This document shows, one piece after another, positions 16,807 to 24,577 of a stretch of DNA of 47,531 nucleotides; within the stretch, counting starts at the first letter, position 1, and every line of letters starts with the position of its first letter. The notes under the pieces are model-generated. The model did no database searches. It was not told the DNA's origin and worked only from the letters and a program-made list of their open reading frames with translations. Source of the stretch: Sulfoacidibacillus thermotolerans (lineage in GTDB: Bacteria > Bacillota > Bacilli > Alicyclobacillales > SLC66); contig NZ_MPDK01000020.1 in NCBI RefSeq assembly GCF_003144315.1, positions 1 to 47,531 on the forward strand. The letters run 5' to 3'. The translations under genes and the position numbers were made by a program.

Positions 16807-17126
16807 GGAAATTCGCTCATTTCTAGTTCAATTTGATTCCAGATTTTTTTTTTGAGCCACTCAACCTCAGTGGTTAAGCGGCCGATTTTTGAATAGAGCT
16901 CCGAGGTTTCCTTTTCATGTTCTTTCGTTAGGGCGGCAGCGCTCTTTTTACTCTCATCCTCAAAGATGCCAGGCAGGTTGTCCACAACCGTGTTTTTCCA
17001 TTTGTGGAGCATTGTCACATGAACACCGTACTCTGAGGAAATTTGAGCGATGGTCTTTTCTTCTTTGAGTAGCTCTAGGACGACTTCTGCTTTGAATGAT
17101 CCCGTGTAATGTTTTCGCATAGTCAT
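16746..17126 (-). CDS. IS3-family OrfA (helix-turn-helix), probably frameshifted at a poly-A run
   Basis: The N-terminal 90 or so residues are standard OrfA: YTGSFKAEVVLELLKEEKTI, then AQISSEYGVHVTMLHKWKN, and a leucine-zipper-like segment ending TTEVEWLKKK. On the minus strand this is followed by a run of ten A (16853 to 16844). With nine A the frame would read SGIKLN and stop, which I recall as a common OrfA ending in this group. With ten A it continues for about 30 residues into DNA also used by orfB. A 1-base expansion, or natural slippage at this run, is likely. Confidence 0.8.
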   Translation of the reverse strand: MTMRKHYTGSFKAEVVLELLKEEKTIAQISSEYGVHVTMLHKWKNTVVDNLPGIFEDESKKSAAALTKEHEKETSELYSKIGRLTTEVEWLKKKIWNQIELEMSEFPWWITTTRSFLSPDKLSCSA

Positions 17127-17179
17127 ATTGTAGCTTATTCGGTCCCTTCTCAGTTGTCTTGTTTCCTGGGACCACTATA

Positions 17180-17314
17180 CTTTGAGGGATCGGAACCTTT
17201 TTGGATCGCCCACTGCTGCGCCGAAAACATTTGGTTTATAGACTGCCTTTGAGGGATCGGAACTCCAAAACAAATACCGCCATTTGCAAACTTCCTTTGT
17301 TTATAGACTGCCTT
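17180..17314 (+). CRISPR. Leader-distal end of the CRISPR array, cut off inside the last repeat
   Basis: This contains the second part of the split 29th repeat (17183-17196, preceded by the duplicated CTT), a 37-nt spacer (17197-17233), an intact repeat (17234-17263) and a 35-nt spacer (17264-17298). A final repeat keeps only its first 16 nt (17299-17314, ending GACTGCCTT). Beyond 17314 the sequence is the interior of an IS110-family transposase gene. The break is at the same base within the repeat as the IS3 insertion in repeat 29. Confidence 0.95.
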
Positions 17315-17889
17315 GCACTTTTGGCTTGCAAAACACAACGCCCAGACTTCCCCAAGGTGTTACTCGCTACGGAAGACAGCTTGATGTTGGCCTCTTTTAG
17401 CACCTTCTGTATCCGATTTACTTCTCTTGCTCGTTCGTCTATCAGGCTCCGACGGTAACGAATGAGTTCTCGCAGTTCACGTTGGGTTCGGTCCGGGATA
17501 TAACTGGCTTGCAATAACCCATGACGAAGCAAACCAGCTATCCACTCAGCATCCTTCACGTCCGTCTTGCGCCCCGGGACGTTTTTCATGTGATTTGCGT
17601 TAACTACAATCACTTGAAAGTCCTCTGATTCCAAGAGGTTATAGATGGGCTTCCAAAACGAAGCAGTGCTTTCCATCGCTCCATGCGTACATCCGTGTTG
17701 TTTCAACCAATCGACCATTTCTAACAGGTCTAACGTCATGGTGGAGAAGGTGCGAATTTCCTTGGCTTCCGACGTCAGAACGCATGCAACTACCATCTTC
17801 TTATGCACGTCGAGACCACAACAACGTTCGTAGACGACATCTATATAGATCCTTTCTGGCGAACTGTATAAATTGAAGGGCTGGTGCAA
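17315..17889 (-). pseudogene. IS110-family transposase (bridge recombinase), N-terminal part only
   Basis: The frame from 17889 reads CCGLDVHKKMVVACVL, GAMESTASFWKPIYNLL and GRKTDVKDAEWIAGLLRHGLL. These are the RuvC-like DEDD residues (Asp, Glu, Asp, Asp) of IS110 recombinases. RELRELIRYRRSLIDERARE is the following coiled-coil linker. After about 190 residues (LGKSGRCVLQAKSA) the gene ends abruptly in a CRISPR repeat fragment. The whole C-terminal Tnp domain with the catalytic serine is gone. It is therefore a truncated, inactive copy. Confidence 0.9.
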
Positions 17890-18096
17890 CGACCATAAAG
17901 ATCATTCTATCCTGCGTGCTTCCCTAAAGGGAGCAACATACTATGGTGCACTGGGTCGTCGTAGTTAGTCTATTGAGCGGGCTCATGGCACCAGAGTGGA
18001 ACGACCTACCTTCGCCAGCCGCTAAGGTGTCATTCGACACAAGCCCATTTTCATCCTTCTACTGGTGCTGTTCAGGCGGCATGGTGGTCTATTGAC
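17890..18096 (-). ncRNA. Probable IS110 left-end noncoding region, possible bridge RNA remnant
   Basis: In IS110-group elements the left-end noncoding region upstream of the transposase encodes a structured bridge RNA of roughly 150-200 nt that pairs with target and donor DNA. This 207-bp non-coding stretch is upstream of the truncated IS110 gene and contains a clear hairpin, GCTTCCC TAAA GGGAGC (17920-17936), and GC-rich short inverted repeats. I cannot fold it or find the pairing loops by eye. The left boundary of the element, near where the plus-strand fragment begins, is not defined. Confidence 0.35.
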
Positions 18097-18574
18097 TTAA
18101 TACCAGCGGTCACCTTAGTCGCCGAAATAGGCAAATTTTCGAGATTTCGTAATCCGAAACAGCTCATGGCGTACGCGAGATTAGTACCGAAGGAGTATTC
18201 AAGCAGGGCTAGTCGATGGCAGGGTGGAAGTATAAAGACTGGTAAATGCACATGTTCGTTGGATATTATCAGAATCGGCTTGGAGCTATCGATACAAACC
18301 TGCGGTTATAGGCGATATTCGACGTAAGCAAAAAGGAAAGAGTCCACAAGTACAGGATATAGCTTTGAAGGCACAGAATCGCTTGCATCACAAATATTTT
18401 CGCATGGTGTCTCGAGGTAAAATACCGAGTGTACAGCTACAGCTGTCGCTCGAGAACTACTCGGCTATGTATGGTATGGGCGATTGCTATATAAATCGAA
18501 AAACAGCAAATAAGCAAGCGGTCCGAATGATCAGCGTAAGCCAGAAATATTTGCATCAATGCTTATTGTTGTGA
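18097..18574 (+). pseudogene. IS110-family transposase, C-terminal part, frameshifted
   Basis: The first frame reads IPAVTLVAEIGKFSRFRNPK, then LMAYARLVPKEYSS and GGSIKTG. After one extra A (within 18244-18246) the frame resumes NAHVRWILSESAWSYRYKP, IGDIRRKQKGKSP and ALKAQNRLHHKYFRMVSRGK. This is the C-terminal Tnp_IS110 domain, including its HhH-like AEIG segment and the KTGNAH motif. The N-terminal nuclease part is missing and orientation is opposite to the neighbouring N-terminal fragment, so it is a separate copy. It is not functional. Confidence 0.85.
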
Positions 18575-18719
18575 AGATCGGGCCCGGAGGCAAAGACCCA
18601 ATACAGGGATTCCTTGGCACCTCTATGTGCTAGATTTGATTAAACGCACGCGCTTAGTCCGAGGCAGTCCTTGATAGAGGTAAGACTTGTGCTATCCAAT
18701 CTACGAATATCAGATTGCC

Positions 18720-18979
18720 AATCGTCGAAGATGCTTTGCCCTCGGGCTGGGCCTTTAACAAAAATCGAATGGGGTTTGACGGCCTCGTTCATATCAGAGG
18801 GAGGGTTGAAACGGGGAGTCCCAAAGGCGCTTTGCGGAGAAGCAATACTGATTCGTTTTGCAGACGATTTTGTAGCGCTGTTCGAGAATCAGCGAGTCGC
18901 AGAACGGTTCACAGAGGCACTCAAAAGAAGATTGGTTAAATTCGGAGTGACGGTAGCATCAAAGAAAGCGCGCCTATAA
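18720..18979 (+). pseudogene. Group II intron reverse transcriptase fragment
   Basis: One frame shows RVETGSPKGALRR, a decayed RT motif 4 (usually GTPQGGVISP). A second frame shows ILIRFADDFVALFENQRVAE, then RFTEALKRRLVKFGVTVASK. This is the RT active-site motif (usually RYADDFVVL) with its following helix. The rest of the RT, maturase and intron RNA are absent. It is a decayed relic joined to IS110 debris. Confidence 0.7.
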
Positions 18980-19182
18980 GGCCGTGCCCTATCTATCACT
19001 TAACTTGTTAAACTGATCATAGATTATACAAAATATAGTTAATTAGTACTATGATATCTAATCTTTTTTAATCTATTTCTTTCATCCAACTAGAATTAAG
19101 CTAAAAATAAGTGGTAATATTTCTGTTTTTTAGTAATTTTTGCTCATGTACAGGAACTGAGCAAAAGAATGGGGGGATGATC

Positions 19183-20406
19183 ATGTTTAACGTCAATGCA
19201 CCTCTTTGGATAGGGATCATTATTGGGGGTGTAATTGGCGGGTTTGCTGAATTATGGGGTATTTCTAATCCGGAAACGCTCATTCGGCTAGCTCGTTGGA
19301 AAGACCGTTTATTCATTGGATGTATCGCAATTGGTTCGGCGGTAGGCGCAGTCGTACTTTACGGTCTATATGCAAGTGGGTTCGCTATGCACTTTGGTCC
19401 GAAACCCGTGTATGTGTTTGGAATCATGATTGGAGGATTATTATTTGGATCAGGGATGGCTGTATCTGGATATGTCCCGGGATCAGAATGGATGGCATTG
19501 GGTGAGGGAAGGCGAGATGTATTATATGCGATTCCAGGAAGTCTGCTTGGCGCCGCTGCATGGACGCTGTTATACCCAACGAGCGTAGGTCAATGGCTTG
19601 TGAATGCCGGAAATTTTGGGAATCTCATTTTTACTGGCCCGATTGAACATATTCATCCATGGATGACATTTGGTGTGTCTATCCTTTACGCGGTTGCTCT
19701 ACTGCTTCTTGCTTTCTTTTTACCGCGATATGCGGGTGGGCGTCATAGTTGTTTTCGTGAAAGAGTAAAACGGAAAGTGGATGAGCTCGATCGTGAATAT
19801 CATGTGGATACCCTGTCCTATCTAGCGGAGGGAGGTATGCCTTTAGATTCACATTCGTGGAATGGTGAGATCGTCAATAAAGATATACCTGAACATAATT
19901 TCTTTTCGCCACCGATGTTGCTTGTGGGAGTGATCATTGGAGTAATCGTAGTGCTCAGCATTTTTTTACATCAAATTTTTGGCGAGTCAACCACATTCTC
20001 ATGGCTAGCAGGTTGCCTGTTTTTACCCCATGCCATCTATAGTAAGCAAGTATTTGCAACGATTGGATGGGAACCGTTATCAGATATCGGAACTTTTTTA
20101 GGAGCGTTTATTTCTTCGATTTTTTTTAGTCGCCGTTTTAATGCTTTTCGTTCGGTTATTCCTCCATCATGGCGCAATCGTTTTGGAAATCGAAAATCCT
20201 ATCGAGCGATCTGGACATTTAGTGGGGCTTTCATTATGTTATTTGGTGCCCGTATGGCAGGTGGATGTGCTAGCGGACACATTTTAAGTGGTGGCATTCA
20301 AATGGCGGTTAGTGCGTGGGTATTTACTGCTGCAGTGTTGCTTGCCATGCTTTTGACTGCACGTTTTGTCTATGGATCCTCGTCTGAAAAGGTAATGGCG
20401 AAATAA
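19183..20406 (+). CDS. YeeE/YedE-family sulfur-compound transport protein
   Basis: The 407-residue membrane protein has about 10 hydrophobic segments. It shows the YeeE/YedE (PF04143) pattern twice: FGIMIGGLLFGSGMAVSGYV (about residues 86-105) and, near the C-terminus, FGARMAGGCASGHILSGG. The conserved cysteine of the GGCASGH motif is present. Members import thiosulfate or act with sulfur-transfer proteins. The substrate here is inferred from family only. The start is set at ATG 19183, since GGGGGG (19171-19176) abuts ATG 19177. It is followed after 35 bases by a small membrane protein gene and may be co-transcribed with it. Confidence 0.85.
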   Translation: MFNVNAPLWIGIIIGGVIGGFAELWGISNPETLIRLARWKDRLFIGCIAIGSAVGAVVLYGLYASGFAMHFGPKPVYVFGIMIGGLLFGSGMAVSGYVPGSEWMALGEGRRDVLYAIPGSLLGAAAWTLLYPTSVGQWLVNAGNFGNLIFTGPIEHIHPWMTFGVSILYAVALLLLAFFLPRYAGGRHSCFRERVKRKVDELDREYHVDTLSYLAEGGMPLDSHSWNGEIVNKDIPEHNFFSPPMLLVGVIIGVIVVLSIFLHQIFGESTTFSWLAGCLFLPHAIYSKQVFATIGWEPLSDIGTFLGAFISSIFFSRRFNAFRSVIPPSWRNRFGNRKSYRAIWTFSGAFIMLFGARMAGGCASGHILSGGIQMAVSAWVFTAAVLLAMLLTARFVYGSSSEKVMAK

Positions 20407-20441
20407 GGTTACGTAAAGATTGAACTTGGGGAGGGGTTTTT

Positions 20442-20624
20442 GTGGCAAGACATCGCCGTATCTTAGCACCATTTGTAAGTATAGGTGTTTTACTTACCCT
20501 TCTGATCGCCGCCATGGTGACACACAACAGTGCGAATGAAACGTTAACTTTGGCGCAAGTACTTACAGTTGCAATCATCCCATTTTTGTTATTAGGTTTA
20601 GCTGCAGTAGTATTAGGAGATTAA
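20442..20624 (+). CDS. Small two-helix membrane protein, unknown function
   Basis: The 60-residue protein starts at GTG 20442, after GGGGAGGGG (20429-20437). It has two hydrophobic helices: roughly residues 10-25 (FVSIGVLLTLLIAAMV) and 39-58 (QVLTVAIIPFLLLGLAAVVL). I do not recognise a family. It follows the YeeE/YedE gene closely and could be an accessory subunit. The stop is only 3 bases before a decayed IS3 fragment, so the natural C-terminus may have been lost. Confidence 0.6.
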   Translation: MARHRRILAPFVSIGVLLTLLIAAMVTHNSANETLTLAQVLTVAIIPFLLLGLAAVVLGD

Positions 20625-20627
20625 ATA

Positions 20628-20885
20628 GAATTCAAAGAAGAACCCGTCAAATTATCCTATGAAGCTGGACCAGTCGTTGCCTCAGCACAACTGGGGATTC
20701 CGCCCACAACGCTGTACACATGGAGAAGCTAAAGCAAGCAACATGGATCCTTGCATTTATAGGCAGTGGTCACCCGCGTATTGATCCGAAAATCGCCGAG
20801 TCAAAGGGGAAGGTTTTGCGGGTCAGCGAAGCTGGCTATTATCGCTGATTACCGAATGCGCCGCAAACGAAATGCGCTGAATCAC
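20628..20885 (+). pseudogene. Decayed IS3-family orfA/orfB remnant
   Basis: The first part reads EFKEEPVKLSYEAGPVVASA, then QLGIPPTTLYTWRS, a decayed OrfA helix-turn-helix. A second part reads KVLRVSEAGYYR, a stop, then LPNAPQTKCAE. This is the OrfB start (usually VLEVSRSGYYRWL). The middle of the element is deleted and stops interrupt both parts. It belongs to a different IS3 subgroup from the intact copy at 15766. Confidence 0.75.
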
Positions 20886-20890
20886 AAAAA

Positions 20891-20920
20891 ACTGGCGGCC
20901 GGATCGGGTCGGCCGCCAGT
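20891..20920 (-). terminator. Rho-independent terminator of the small minus-strand gene
   Basis: An 11-bp perfect stem, ACTGGCGGCCG (20891-20901) with CGGCCGCCAGT (20910-20920), has an 8-nt loop. On the minus strand six T follow directly (A-run at 20885-20890). Confidence 0.9.
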
Positions 20921-20924
20921 GAAT

Positions 20925-21059
20925 TTAGTATACGACTGCGCTTGAAGCTGCTACACCAGTGCCAGTGCCATATCCATAACTCGGCACAAATAGGAAGAAC
21001 AAAACAAAGATAATTAAAAAGACGACTGCCCAACGTGTATATGCACCAAAGACACCCAT
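20925..21059 (-). CDS. Small single-helix membrane protein (YjcZ-like)
   Basis: This 44-residue protein runs on the minus strand from ATG 21059 to TAA at 20925. It has a classical AAGGAGG ribosome binding site upstream. Residues 10-25 (WAVVFLIIFVLFFLFV) form one transmembrane helix. It is followed by a glycine-tyrosine-rich tail starting PSYGYGTGTG. Size, helix and G/Y-rich segment resemble YjcZ/sporulation-type small proteins of Bacilli, although the order of parts differs. Function is unknown. It has its own terminator directly downstream. Confidence 0.75.
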   Translation of the reverse strand: MGVFGAYTRWAVVFLIIFVLFFLFVPSYGYGTGTGVAASSAVVY

Positions 21060-21298
21060 ACGAAATCCTCCTTTTTTGTATAGCTATCCGCTCATTTAAT
21101 TTAGGAGCCATCAGACTGTATACCTTATTCTTACAAGATAGCTCTTTGTATGAGACGGATAATGTAACGTACGCGAAAAAGGAACGGGCTGTATAGGCGA
21201 AACTACTGTTGCATATGCCTAAAAGTCATCTTTCGTTGTAAATGTAAAAATTTCGATTATTGCGTGTAAAATACAGTTTGCAAGAACAATACTTCCTC

Positions 21299-21328
21299 TA
21301 GACGTATTTCACGTGTATTTGGTATACT
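21299..21328 (+). promoter_or_regulatory. Promoter of the formate dehydrogenase operon
   Basis: TAGACG (21299-21304) and TATACT (21323-21328) are 18 bases apart. TGG before the -10 hexamer adds an extended -10. The transcript would start about 220 bases before fdhA, giving a long leader that includes a terminator-like hairpin. Confidence 0.5.
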
Positions 21329-21435
21329 TCAACTAGGTGATTAAATAAGTTGCGATAAGGTTCATACTTACGTAATGACAGGATGAAGTTGTCATAAAGT
21401 TTAAGTCAGCAGACAAGGAATGAAATATCTTTTTG

Positions 21436-21538
21436 AGTACAAGGATTGGCAAAAAGTACTAATGTGCTTGGAGCTACTCCACAGAGACGTCGTCACGATA
21501 AATATGTGACAACGCTTTACTGTGGAGTTTTTGTTTTT
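21436..21538 (+). terminator. Terminator hairpin in the fdhA leader (candidate attenuator)
   Basis: ACTCCACAG (21476-21484) pairs with CTGTGGAGT (21520-21528), with an inner stem GTCAC/GTGAC (21492-21496 and 21506-21510). TTTTTGTTTTT follows, immediately before the fdhA ribosome binding site. An upstream stem AGTAC (21436-21440) with GTACT (21456-21460) and a GGAG at 21470 that can pair with CTCC (21477-21480) could compete with it. The gene upstream is on the other strand, so this terminator can only act on the fdhA transcript itself. I do not recognise a known riboswitch class. Confidence 0.6.
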
Positions 21539-21553
21539 ATAGGAGGAGTGTAC

Positions 21554-24500
21554 ATGGAAACGAAACGTCAAGAAAGAGGAATTTCCGTCACGATTCATGG
21601 AACCACATACGAAGTCTCTGCGGGGCAAACGATTCTTCAAGCACTCATAAACCAGGGGATCGAGCACCCTCATGTATGCTATCATCCGAGTTTAGGGCCA
21701 ATTCAAACCTGCGATACCTGTATGGTTATTGCAAATGGAGAGTTAGTGCGAGCTTGTAGCACGCCACTAGAAGACGGCATGCAAATTGAACCTGAGCATC
21801 CGTTTGCGCTTGCCGCGCAAAAAGAAGCAATGGATCGAATTCTTGAAAATCACATGCTGTATTGCACGGTCTGTGATAACAACAATGGGAACTGCACTTT
21901 ACACAACACGGCTCATTCCATGGGCATCAAAAGCCAGCAATATCCATATCGAACAAAAGGGTATGAGAAAGATTTTTCAAATCCTTTTTATCGTTACGAT
22001 CCCGATCAATGTATCCTTTGCGGTCGCTGCGTAGAAGCATGTCAAGACTTACAAGTCAACGAAACACTGTCCATAGATTGGGAACGTGAACAACCGCGCG
22101 TTATTTGGGATGACGATGTGCCAATCGATGAATCATCTTGTGTATCTTGTGGGCATTGTGTCACACTTTGTCCGACCAATGCGCTGATGGAAAAATCAAT
22201 GCTGGGTCAAGCAGGTTTCATGACAGGTATTGGGCCTGATCTACTAAATCCGATGATCGATCTTGTAAAACAAGTAGAACCTAGTTACGATGGGATTTTT
22301 GCGATCTCAGAAATTGAATCTGCGATGAGATCAAACGTCATTCAAAAAACAAAGACGGTTTGCACTTTTTGCGGTGTCGGATGTTCGTTCGACGTTTGGA
22401 CCAAGGGAAGGCATATTCTTAAGGTAGAACCGCATGAAGATGCACCAGCAAATGGCGTATCGACTTGCGTAAAAGGGAAATTCGGCTGGGATTTTGTAAA
22501 CAGTGAGCAGCGATTAACAAAACCGCTCATCCGGCGCAATGGTATTTTTGAAGAAGCATCTTGGGATGAGGCACTTGATCTAGTTGCGGAGAAATTGAAT
22601 GAAACGAGAGCGGCCTATGGCCCAGATGCGATCGGATTAATTTCTTCATCCAAAATCACAAATGAAGAAAACTACTTGATGCAAAAACTTGCACGCGCCG
22701 TGATTGGAACCAATAACATCGATAATTGTTCTCGCTATTGTCAATCTCCAGCAACGGATGGATTGTTGCGTACAGTTGGACTTGCAGGAGACTCAGGAAC
22801 GATTGTTGACATTGCAAATGCAGGTCTCGTACTTGTTGTTGGAGCGAACCCGGCAGAAGCACATCCTGTGATTGCCACTCGAGTTAAGCGTGCACAAAAA
22901 CTGCGTGGACAAAAACTCATTGTTGCCGATTTGCGAAAACATGAACTTGCAGAGCGTGCAAATTTGTTTATTCGTCCTAAGCTTGGAACAGATCATGTGT
23001 GGATTTCTGCTTTGACTAAATATGTAATTGATCAAGGGTGGCATGATAAAGCGTTTATCGAAAAACATGTCAATGGATTTGCGGAGTTTGTGACAGCGCT
23101 CGCTCCATTTACTCTTGAGTATGCGGAGCAAGTAAGTGGCATAACGCAAGATGAGCTTGAGACGATGGCGAAGATGATCCACGAAGCAGATGGAGTTGCT
23201 ATTCTTTTTGCTATGGGAGTAACTCAACATTGTGGTGGGAGTGAGACGAGCAGTGCAATTAGCGACCTCTTACTGATCACAGGAAATTATGGTCGTTCAG
23301 GAGCCGGGGCATTTCCTTTACGTGGTCATAATAACGTACAAGGAGCATGCGACTTTGGTACGTTGCCGTCGTGGTTTCCAGGTTATCAAGCAGTAAGCGA
23401 TCCTCGCGTGAGACAGCAATTTGAGCAAGCTTGGGGAGTGCCTTTATCTGCAGTTCCAGGAATGGATAACCAACAAATGGTCGCTGCAATTGAAGAAGGG
23501 CGTCTAAAAGCGATGTATCTCGTCGGTGAAGAAATGGCCTTTGTAGATACAAATACCAACCACGTACAAAATGCGCTAAGCAAATTAGATTTCCTCGTGG
23601 TCCAAGATATTTTCTTCACGAAAACAGCACAATTTGCCGATGTGATTTTACCAGCCAGCCCTAGCCTAGAAAAGGAAGGGACTTTTACAAACACCGAACG
23701 GAGAATCCAACGGTTATATCAAGTACTTCCTACACTTGGTGAATCGCTACCAGATTGGAAAATTATCATGGCTGTAGCCAATCGCTTAGGTGCAAATTTC
23801 ACTTATGCGCATCCTGAAGAAATTATGGCAGAAGCTGCACAATTGGCCCCGTTATTTGCAGGAGTTACCTATGAACGTTTGACGGGTTATCAAAGTTTAG
23901 TATGGCCTGTTGCGCCGGATGGATCGGATACGCCTCTTTTATATACTGATGGATTTGCATTCCCTGATCAAAAAGCACGGCTTGCTGAACCCAACTGGAT
24001 TCCTCCCATTCCGATGAGTGATGAATTCGATTTGATTGTTAACAACGGGAGATTATTAGAGCATTTTCACGAAGGCAATATGACAAATAAAGTCCAAGGA
24101 CTCAACCATAAAGTGCCAGGCACTTTTGTTGAAGTTTCTCCGCAACTTGCTGCTGCTAGAGGAATTTCTGATGGTTCTTGGGTACGGTTAGAGTCTGCTT
24201 ATGGTGCGGTTAAAGTACAAGTTGTCGTCACAGATCGTGTACAAGGAAATGAACTGTATCTTCCTATGAACTCGATCAGCCAAGAATCAGCCATCAACTT
24301 GTTAACGAGCAGTTACACAGATCAACGCACACATACTCCAGCCTATAAAGAAACGTATGTACGCATGATCGTGTTAAAAGATGCTGGCAAGAGTCCCTTG
24401 CCACGATTTAACCCGCGCTTTGGGAAGCGCAATCCACAGCAAGGAGTCGAAGTACAGCGCAAGTGGGCGCGCGCAAACTATGTGTCTGTCAAGCAGAAAA

Positions 24501-24577
24501 TTGAAAGGAGCATGCAACGTGGCAGAAGCGATTACGCAAATCAAGCTCAACCCAGTGAATTCTCAACAAGTAAATAA
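21554..24577 (+). CDS. fdhA: Formate dehydrogenase, molybdopterin catalytic subunit with fused ferredoxin domains
   Basis: The 1007-residue protein starts at ATG 21554, after AGGAGG (21542-21547). Domains in order are: a 2Fe-2S ferredoxin domain (CYHPSLGPIQTCDTC, near residues 38-52); a His-Cys cluster (YCTVCDNNNGNC); two 4Fe-4S motifs (CILCGRCVEAC and CVSCGHCVTLC); a 4Fe-4S of the Mo-bisMGD core (CTFCGVGC); and the catalytic region NCSRYCQSP, where Cys replaces selenocysteine. Molybdopterin-binding domains end with the dinucleotide-binding domain (LPMNSISQESAINLL). This is the cytoplasmic YrhE/YjgC type, oxidising formate to CO2; the electron acceptor is unknown. DUF1641 overlaps its 3' end. 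Confidence 0.93.
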   Translation: METKRQERGISVTIHGTTYEVSAGQTILQALINQGIEHPHVCYHPSLGPIQTCDTCMVIANGELVRACSTPLEDGMQIEPEHPFALAAQKEAMDRILENHMLYCTVCDNNNGNCTLHNTAHSMGIKSQQYPYRTKGYEKDFSNPFYRYDPDQCILCGRCVEACQDLQVNETLSIDWEREQPRVIWDDDVPIDESSCVSCGHCVTLCPTNALMEKSMLGQAGFMTGIGPDLLNPMIDLVKQVEPSYDGIFAISEIESAMRSNVIQKTKTVCTFCGVGCSFDVWTKGRHILKVEPHEDAPANGVSTCVKGKFGWDFVNSEQRLTKPLIRRNGIFEEASWDEALDLVAEKLNETRAAYGPDAIGLISSSKITNEENYLMQKLARAVIGTNNIDNCSRYCQSPATDGLLRTVGLAGDSGTIVDIANAGLVLVVGANPAEAHPVIATRVKRAQKLRGQKLIVADLRKHELAERANLFIRPKLGTDHVWISALTKYVIDQGWHDKAFIEKHVNGFAEFVTALAPFTLEYAEQVSGITQDELETMAKMIHEADGVAILFAMGVTQHCGGSETSSAISDLLLITGNYGRSGAGAFPLRGHNNVQGACDFGTLPSWFPGYQAVSDPRVRQQFEQAWGVPLSAVPGMDNQQMVAAIEEGRLKAMYLVGEEMAFVDTNTNHVQNALSKLDFLVVQDIFFTKTAQFADVILPASPSLEKEGTFTNTERRIQRLYQVLPTLGESLPDWKIIMAVANRLGANFTYAHPEEIMAEAAQLAPLFAGVTYERLTGYQSLVWPVAPDGSDTPLLYTDGFAFPDQKARLAEPNWIPPIPMSDEFDLIVNNGRLLEHFHEGNMTNKVQGLNHKVPGTFVEVSPQLAAARGISDGSWVRLESAYGAVKVQVVVTDRVQGNELYLPMNSISQESAINLLTSSYTDQRTHTPAYKETYVRMIVLKDAGKSPLPRFNPRFGKRNPQQGVEVQRKWARANYVSVKQKIERSMQRGRSDYANQAQPSEFSTSK

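Larger units (their letters stand above)
15766..17179 (-). mobile_element. IS3-family insertion sequence inside a CRISPR repeat
   Basis: The element is 1414 bp. The terminal inverted repeats are TATGGTGGCCCCA at the left end and TATAGTGGTCCCA at the right end (read inward); AAGACAA recurs further in. It splits a CRISPR repeat: 15750-15765 on the left and 17183-17196 on the right make one complete 30-nt repeat. CTT at 15763-15765 is repeated at 17180-17182, a 3-bp target duplication typical of IS3-family members. It carries overlapping orfA and orfB on the minus strand. The flanks are intact, so insertion looks recent. Confidence 0.93.

Noticed and set aside
17315-18574. One IS110 transposase gene split into two halves by an insertion
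   Set aside because: The N-terminal and C-terminal parts lie on opposite strands and start at different element ends, so they come from separate copies or a rearrangement.
21112-21298. Molybdenum-cofactor riboswitch before fdhA
   Set aside because: I could not find the conserved core of that class by eye; only a terminator hairpin and promoter are supported.
21554-24577. Selenocysteine in formate dehydrogenase
   Set aside because: The catalytic position reads Cys (NCSRYCQSP) and there is no in-frame TGA.
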